This document shows positions 47,118 to 51,752 of a stretch of 51,752 nt of DNA, piece after piece. Each line of letters begins with the position of its first letter. Within the stretch, counting starts at the first letter, position 1. The stretch comes from DASRVA01 sp050732935. GTDB taxonomy: Bacteria > Gemmatimonadota > Gemmatimonadetes > JACCXV01 > JAHWKZ01. A model generated the notes under the pieces. The model was given only the letters and a program-made list of their open reading frames with translations. It was not told the DNA's origin and made no database searches. The position numbers and the translations under genes were made by a program. The DNA lies in contig JBOHRW010000238.1 in assembly GCA_050732935.1 (NCBI GenBank), positions 1 to 51,752 of the forward strand. Reading direction: 5' to 3'.

Positions 47118-48524
47118 TCAGTCCTGCGAGCCGGTGAAGCGGAAGACGAACAGCCCCCGATTCATGTCGCTGGCGACGATCCGGCCGTCGTCCGTCCAGT
47201 GGACGCCCCACGCTCCCTGAAAGCTGTCCTGCTCCTTGTCGTGGGCGGGCGCCAGGCCGGTGGGCTCCTCGTCGGCCCCCGGATGCGTGTCATAGAATCC
47301 CACCAGGCGCGGACGCTCCGGATCGGAGACGTCGACCACCTCGATCCCGTGCTTGTAGTGCGACAGGTAGGCGAAGCGCCCGTCCGAGACCTGGAAGTTG
47401 TGGGGAACGGTCCCCAGGCGGGGCTGGTACGCCCCGACGAAACGAGGCGTGCCGGGGGTCGAGACGTCGAAGATCCGGATGGGCGCGTTCACGTTCTCCT
47501 CGGCGACGTAGAGATACCGGCTGTCGGACGACAGCCAGGAGGAGTGGGTGAAGGCCTGCGGATCGAATGCCACCACTCCGAGAACGCTCGGGCTTTCCGG
47601 ATCGGCCAGCGAGGCGACCGTGAGCCGGCCCCGGTTACCGTTGAAGCCCATGCTCGACCCGAACAGGAAGCCACCCCGGACGTGCGCGTCGTGGGCCGTG
47701 GCCGGATCCGGCTCGATGCGGCTCAGGAAGCGCGGGTCGGCAGGATCGGCGACATCGAACAGGGAGAAGTCCGTGCCCACCGCGGCAACGGTCAGCAGGT
47801 CACCATCCAGCCACAGGTTGTGCGCGCTCGGCGCGATATCGGTCGGCACGCCACCGACCACGACGGGGTTCGCGGGGTCCGAGACATCCACCATGGTGAC
47901 GCTGAACGGGTAGGCCTCGAAGCCGTGGACCGGCTCGTGGGAGACGTAGGCGATCCCGTCCGCGACCTTGACGTCCTGCGTGAACTGCCCTTCCGGCGCG
48001 AAGCGTCCCACCTCGGCCACACCCCCGTCCAAAGCGACGATCGAGATCCCGCCCGCGGATCGGCGCGCCACGTGCGCCCGGCCCCCGTCCACCCATACGT
48101 CGCCCACGGTGCCGCCCGGATAGGGCACGTGCGCCAGGAGCTCGAGGTTCCAGCTCTCGCGGTAGCGGACCGACACCTGGACGGTGTCCCGGGCGATCGC
48201 GACATCGTCGGCCAGAAGGACCGCCTCGACGCGGGTCGTCCCGGGGCGCAGCGCGGCGGTCGTGATCGACGAGCCGCGGCCGAGAATGGCGGGCAGGTTG
48301 CGATACACGTCGTTCAGCGAGCGCCAGACCACGTCGTCCACCGACCCCCCTTCGACGGTGACGGTGAGCGGCGCCGGAGCGCCCCAGTCGACGGTGCCGC
48401 CCTGCCAGGCGATCGCGACAGAGCCGGAGCCTGGGTCAGGGTCCGGGTCGGCGGGGCTCGACGGCCCGCCCTCACAGGCGGCAAGGACCGCCGTGAGGAA
48501 GAGGAGAGATGGCCGATGTTTCAT
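47118..48524 (-). CDS. LVIVD-repeat beta-propeller lipoprotein
   Basis: A 468-residue exported protein. The lipoprotein signal is MKHRPSLLFLTAVLAAC, with a Pro/Asp-rich linker (SSPADPDPDPG), a small N-terminal beta domain (about 35-130), then a propeller of LVIVD-type repeats. Typical cores are VDVSDPANPVVVG, FDVADPADPRFLSRI, FDVSTPGTPRFVGAY and VDVSDPERPRLVGFY. LVIVD proteins are surface or periplasmic proteins of unknown function. The frame stays open upstream to 48956, but that part is low-complexity and without signal; ATG 48524 gives a proper signal peptide. Confidence 0.85.
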   Translation of the reverse strand: MKHRPSLLFLTAVLAACEGGPSSPADPDPDPGSGSVAIAWQGGTVDWGAPAPLTVTVEGGSVDDVVWRSLNDVYRNLPAILGRGSSITTAALRPGTTRVEAVLLADDVAIARDTVQVSVRYRESWNLELLAHVPYPGGTVGDVWVDGGRAHVARRSAGGISIVALDGGVAEVGRFAPEGQFTQDVKVADGIAYVSHEPVHGFEAYPFSVTMVDVSDPANPVVVGGVPTDIAPSAHNLWLDGDLLTVAAVGTDFSLFDVADPADPRFLSRIEPDPATAHDAHVRGGFLFGSSMGFNGNRGRLTVASLADPESPSVLGVVAFDPQAFTHSSWLSSDSRYLYVAEENVNAPIRIFDVSTPGTPRFVGAYQPRLGTVPHNFQVSDGRFAYLSHYKHGIEVVDVSDPERPRLVGFYDTHPGADEEPTGLAPAHDKEQDSFQGAWGVHWTDDGRIVASDMNRGLFVFRFTGSQD

Positions 48525-48537
48525 CAGTCCTGAAACA
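48517..48537 (-). promoter_or_regulatory. inverted repeat across the start of the LVIVD lipoprotein gene
   Basis: TGTTTCA-TCAGTCC-TGAAACA is a perfect 7-bp inverted repeat that includes the ATG and the ribosome site (AGGACTG). As RNA it would hide the start codon; as DNA it could be an operator. Confidence 0.4.
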
Positions 48538-48601
48538 CCAGACTCGGCTTCGGGGTTCAGTCTCGTTGCGGTCTGTTGATGTACAGCGCGCAAGCGACGA
48601 C

Positions 48602-49168
48602 CTAGGTGAGCACGCTTCCTTCGAGGACCCGCTGGGCCACGCCAGCGTACTCGAATGTCGGGGACAAAAAGAGAAGCCCCAGAAAAGTCAGCGCTCCGCT
48701 GACGAAGCCCAGGACCGAGAGCCAGGTGGCGTCCGGCCAGCGCCGGGCTTGCCAGCCAAGTGCAAGAAGCGCCGGCGGGGCGATCAGGTAACCGGCGAGG
48801 CCCAGGAGGTTGTGTACGGTTTGCGAGAAGCTCCGCTGAGTCGGGCGACACCCGGCCTCGCATGGAAAGAACGCGGCAGCGACATAACCGAGCGCGAAGA
48901 GCGCGATCCCAATAAGCCCCAAAGAGGTAACCCCGGAGCGCGGCAAAGCCCTCCATGCAAAGAACGCGAACGCGGAAATCAGAAGACCAGCCGGCAGGAA
49001 GCCTGCCAGGTTGATCAGCTCTGCGTTTGGCGCTCCACGGGCGCCCAGTTCGCTGATGTACTGGGAAGCGTGGCTGTAGTTGGGGAAGCCAAGGCCCCCG
49101 AGGACGGTTACGAGCAGGACGGTCGCGGCTCCGAGGATCGCGCAGGTGAGTGCCAGCCTGCTGGCCAA
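48602..49168 (-). CDS. DUF998 family membrane protein
   Basis: A 188-residue membrane protein with about six hydrophobic segments. DUF998 features are YSHASQYISELGARGAPNA after the first helix and FFPCEAGCRPTQRSFSQTVH between helices. The cysteines in PCEAGC and the conserved Ser-Glu and His in these loops define the family; its role is unknown. It is transcribed toward the LVIVD gene (77 nt gap) and starts 4 nt after the class III aminotransferase stop, so it is likely in that operon. Confidence 0.83.
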   Translation of the reverse strand: MASRLALTCAILGAATVLLVTVLGGLGFPNYSHASQYISELGARGAPNAELINLAGFLPAGLLISAFAFFAWRALPRSGVTSLGLIGIALFALGYVAAAFFPCEAGCRPTQRSFSQTVHNLLGLAGYLIAPPALLALGWQARRWPDATWLSVLGFVSGALTFLGLLFLSPTFEYAGVAQRVLEGSVLT

Positions 49169-49172
49169 AGAA

Positions 49173-50600
49173 TCATCCTCCTTCCTTGCCTGCCTCCAGC
49201 GCCTGGTCCAGCGCCGCGAGAAAGCCGTCCAGCTGCCGATCGGTGATCACGAGAGGCGGGGTGAGAATGATGACGTTCCCGTGGCGGCCGCCGGCTAATG
49301 CAAGGTACCCGCGGCGCGCGAGAGCCACGGAAACTTCCGCCGCGGTCGCCGGGTCGGGCTCGCGAGTGGCCCGGCTGGCGACGAAGTCGATCCCCCAGAT
49401 TCCCCCTTTCCCGCGGATGTCGCCGATCTCGTGATGGCGTCTCCGGACCTTCGCGAGCCCCGCCTTGAGGCGTCGGCCGATCGCCCGCGCGCGCTCGGGC
49501 AGGCGGAGCCGTCGGATCTCCACGAGCGCCGCCCACGTCGCCGCGACCGCGACCGGATTCGCCATGTACGTGGCGGCGTGCTGTGCCTCGCCCGCGCCCT
49601 CCCACGCCTTCATGAGGACCGGCCGTCCGATGGCGGCGGCGAGGGGCATCCCGCCCGTGATCCCCTTGCCGACCGTGGCCAGGTCCGGCTTTAGTGGACC
49701 GCTCGCCCACTCGCGGCCCGCCCGACCGCCGCCCGTGAGGATCTCGTCAGCGACGACCAGGATTCCGCGCTCATGCGCGGCCTTCCCGAGTGCGGCAAGC
49801 CAGCCGGGCGGCGGAACGACGACGCCTTCGCGCCCCAGGATCGGCTCGACCACCCATGCCCCGATCCGCGGCCGCGCGAGATCGGCGTTCCATGCGTCCA
49901 CCTCCGCAAGGGCGGCGTCCAGACAGGCGAGACCGCACGCGGGATAGCTCAGGCGATAGGGGCAGCGGTAGCAGTCGGCGTAGGGCACCCGCAGGGTCGC
50001 GGGCGCCAGCGCGTCCTCGAACGGCTCACGGAAGGCAGGTCGGCCGGTCGCCCGGAGGGCGCCCAGCGAGGTCCCATGGTAGCCGCCCTCGAACGCCACG
50101 ACGCCAGGACGACCGGTCGCGAGGTGGGCCGTTTTCAGCGCGATGTCGATCGCTTCCGCGCCGGACGTGGCGAAGAGGACGCGCCCGTTCCGGATGGGCC
50201 CTTGGACGGAGAGCGCTCCGGCGAGGACCATGCGCAGGGGATGGGGCGCTGCGTCGGCCAGACCGTGGAGGAGTTGGCGCGACGCGTCCCGGATCCCGGC
50301 CACGACGCTCGGATTGCGGTGCCCGACCAGGGCCGCGCCGAATCCGCCCGTCAGGTCGACATAGCGGTTCCCGTCCAGGTCGACCATGTTGGCCCCTCGG
50401 GCGCCGAGCCATCCGATCGGGACCTTGCCGTCGACCACGCCGAGCGCGGGTCCGGGCTCGAACCCGGCGCTGTACTCGGCGAGCTGGCGGCTGTTGGGGC
50501 CGGGGGGCGGCGCCACGATCCGCGGAAGCGCCGCACCGGACGGATCGCGGTACGGAACCGCCGGCGCACCAGCTCCGGGCCTCGGACGGCGGCTCTTCAA
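49173..50600 (-). CDS. class III PLP aminotransferase
   Basis: A 475-residue enzyme of the GABA/ornithine/glutamate-semialdehyde aminotransferase class. Features are MVDLDGNRYVDLTGGFGAAL, FATSGAEAIDIALKTAHLAT, FEGGYHGTS, VADEILTGGGRAG (PLP-binding Asp), and LATVGKGITGGMPLAA with the Schiff-base Lys. PYADCYRCPYRLSYPACGLAC has four cysteines, typical of a subgroup. The best start is TTG 50600, overlapping the aroQ TGA (TTGA); the frame stays open to 50897 inside aroQ. The substrate is unknown. It is grouped with aroB and aroQ but not a shikimate enzyme. Confidence 0.87.
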   Translation of the reverse strand: MKSRRPRPGAGAPAVPYRDPSGAALPRIVAPPPGPNSRQLAEYSAGFEPGPALGVVDGKVPIGWLGARGANMVDLDGNRYVDLTGGFGAALVGHRNPSVVAGIRDASRQLLHGLADAAPHPLRMVLAGALSVQGPIRNGRVLFATSGAEAIDIALKTAHLATGRPGVVAFEGGYHGTSLGALRATGRPAFREPFEDALAPATLRVPYADCYRCPYRLSYPACGLACLDAALAEVDAWNADLARPRIGAWVVEPILGREGVVVPPPGWLAALGKAAHERGILVVADEILTGGGRAGREWASGPLKPDLATVGKGITGGMPLAAAIGRPVLMKAWEGAGEAQHAATYMANPVAVAATWAALVEIRRLRLPERARAIGRRLKAGLAKVRRRHHEIGDIRGKGGIWGIDFVASRATREPDPATAAEVSVALARRGYLALAGGRHGNVIILTPPLVITDRQLDGFLAALDQALEAGKEGG

Positions 50601-51034
50601 GGAGCGTCGATCTTCCGGACCAGCGCCTCCAGCCCGATCCGGTACGAGTCCGGGCCATGCCCCTGGACGCGACCCGCGCAGACGGGCGCCAGAACCGATG
50701 TCCGGCGCCACTTCTCGCGCTTGTCGAGATCCGAGAGATGGACCTCGATGACGGGCTTCGCGAAGTCGCGCAGCGCATCGGCCAGGGCGTACGACGTGTG
50801 GGCGAGGGCGCCGGCGTTGACCAGCGCCCCGTCGGCCCAGTCGGCACGCTCCTGGATCCGGTCGATCAGCGCCCCTTCGTGGTTCGACTGGAACCACTCG
50901 AGCGTCGCCCCGAGCTCCGTCACGACGGGCTCGAGATCGCGCTCGATCTCGAGCAGGGTCTTCACCCCGTAGATCGCCGGATCACGTCGGCCGAGCCAGT
51001 TCAGGTTGGGGCCATTGAGAACAAGAACGTTCAT
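50597..51034 (-). CDS. aroQ: type II 3-dehydroquinate dehydratase
   Basis: A 145-residue dodecameric-type enzyme that converts 3-dehydroquinate to 3-dehydroshikimate. All family motifs are present: VLNGPNLNWLGRRDPAIYG with the catalytic Tyr22, FQSNHEGALIDRIQ, VNAGALAHTSYALADAL with the His, and EVHLSDLDKREKWRRTS. Its ATG overlaps the aroB stop (ATGA), so the second and third shikimate steps are translated together. It ends by overlapping the aminotransferase start. Confidence 0.95.
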   Translation of the reverse strand: MNVLVLNGPNLNWLGRRDPAIYGVKTLLEIERDLEPVVTELGATLEWFQSNHEGALIDRIQERADWADGALVNAGALAHTSYALADALRDFAKPVIEVHLSDLDKREKWRRTSVLAPVCAGRVQGHGPDSYRIGLEALVRKIDAP

Positions 51035-51752
51035 GCCATCTTCGCGATGGCGGCCCGTATCCCGGTCTCGTCGAGGACCGCGATCCTGGACTCGCCCACT
51101 CGCACGGGAAGCGGGACGTGCAGCCTTCTGCCTGCGCGCTTCTTGTCGTGCCGCATCGCGTCCAGCAGATCGTCCGCTTTCAGGGCGTCATCGGGTCCGG
51201 TGGGGAGCCCGAGCCCCGCAACCGCCGCCTCGATCCGAGCGGCGAGACCCTTCTCCGTGATTCCAGCCTGCTCCCCCATACGCGCCTCGGCTACGAGGCC
51301 CATCGCGATCGCCTCGCCGTGCGTCCAGCGCCCTCGGCCCGCCGCCTCGAACGCGTGACCGAGCGTGTGGCCCATGTTCAGGACCCGGCGGCGATCGCTC
51401 TCCTTCGGATCCTCCTCGACGACCGCGACCTTGACGCGGATCGCGCGCTCGATCGCTTCCTCGAGCACGGCCAACCGCCGCTGTGAGATCGCCTCGGCTT
51501 CCCGCTCGCACAGCTCGAGCAGCTCCCGATCCCCGATCAGCCCCGCCTTCACGACCTCCGCCCATCCGGAGCGCCAGTCACGCTCCGGCAGCGTCAGCAA
51601 GCAGAGGGAATCGGCACCGACCAGGAAAGGCGAGTGAAAGGTGCCGACGACGTTCTTGATCCCGTCCAGGTCGATCGCGTTCTTGCCACCGATCGCCGCG
51701 TCGACCTGAGCGAGGAGCGTGGTCGGAAAGAGCGCCAGCGGCACCCCGCGCT
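51031..51752 (-). CDS. aroB: 3-dehydroquinate synthase, 5' end cut by window edge
   Basis: The C-terminal 240 residues of AroB, which makes 3-dehydroquinate from DAHP with NAD+ and a divalent metal. The frame runs off the right edge (RGVPLALFPTTLLAQVDAAI). Conserved stretches are DAAIGGKNAIDLDGIKNVVG, KAGLIGD, EDPKESDRRRVLNMGHTLGH with metal-binding His, and WTHGEAIAMGLVAEARM. The N-terminal NAD-binding half is outside the window. The gene overlaps aroQ by ATGA. Confidence 0.93.
   Translation of the reverse strand, partial: RGVPLALFPTTLLAQVDAAIGGKNAIDLDGIKNVVGTFHSPFLVGADSLCLLTLPERDWRSGWAEVVKAGLIGDRELLELCEREAEAISQRRLAVLEEAIERAIRVKVAVVEEDPKESDRRRVLNMGHTLGHAFEAAGRGRWTHGEAIAMGLVAEARMGEQAGITEKGLAARIEAAVAGLGLPTGPDDALKADDLLDAMRHDKKRAGRRLHVPLPVRVGESRIAVLDETGIRAAIAKMA

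Noticed and set aside
45755..48533. Long frames opposite the CNNM and LVIVD genes
   Set aside because: They have no motifs and biased Arg/Asp/His content, and both real genes have intact domains.
1..51752. CRISPR arrays, insertion sequences, integrases or rRNA genes
   Set aside because: No regular spaced repeats, transposase or integrase frames, or rRNA-like stretches were seen anywhere.

Overview
This window reads as a contiguous piece of a high-GC Gram-negative chromosome. It contains an LpxL-family protein, a Wza-type outer-membrane export protein, many lipoboxes, and lipoproteins whose mature ends start CGGPTEPG, CDDSPTG or CGETTGPED. That lipoprotein style, together with CHRD, LVIVD-repeat and DUF6174 proteins, suggests Gemmatimonadota or a relative. 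This is an inference from gene content; there is no rRNA to confirm it.

Region 1 (1-4964) holds two flavin-dependent halogenase-family genes. One, cut by the left edge, closely resembles the PltA type that chlorinates carrier-protein-bound pyrrole. Around them lie a small lipoprotein and a polysaccharide copolymerase whose kinase domain has lost its P-loop.

Region 2 (4981-29136) is the core: about twenty genes on the minus strand, mostly overlapping or a few bases apart. A TTGACA/TATCCT promoter drives it and a NusG paralogue (RfaH/LoaP/UpxY type) heads it, with strong hairpins in the leader and after that gene. The operon carries an exopolysaccharide machine (PglF-like dehydratase, Wza, BY-kinase, sulfotransferase, Wzx, three GT4 enzymes, a Wzy candidate, a deacetylase, a PglE-like aminotransferase and PglD-like acetyltransferase). 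Set inside it are three genes that together make pyrrole-2-carboxyl-S-carrier protein from L-proline: a prolyl-AMP ligase with specificity code D-L-L-Y-L-A-L-V-C, a carrier protein, and an acyl-CoA-dehydrogenase-like prolyl-carrier desaturase. The sugar aminotransferase is fused in frame to a pyrroline-5-carboxylate reductase (ProC), the enzyme that makes proline. The simplest reading is a sulfated, bacillosamine-type surface polysaccharide decorated with a possibly halogenated pyrrole acyl group. I know of no described system of this kind.

Region 3 (29257-37310) has surface lipoproteins (Ig-like plus possible SGNH domain; Ig-like plus G8/beta-helix), a membrane protein, glmM, a CHRD lipoprotein and mgtE.

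Region 4 (37543-38750) is a RES/Xre toxin-antitoxin pair beside tRNA-Thr(CGT) and tRNA-Phe(GAA).

Region 5 (38876-51752) is mostly housekeeping: a DsbA-like protein, dusB, glpD, a greA-like gene, a four-cysteine YggX-like protein, a CNNM/CorC-type protein, an LVIVD lipoprotein, a DUF998 protein, and a class III aminotransferase-aroQ-aroB operon. It also hides a SelW-type selenoprotein (in-frame TGA at 45309-45311 with a bacterial SECIS hairpin), coupled to a flavoprotein reductase that appears to start with CTG.
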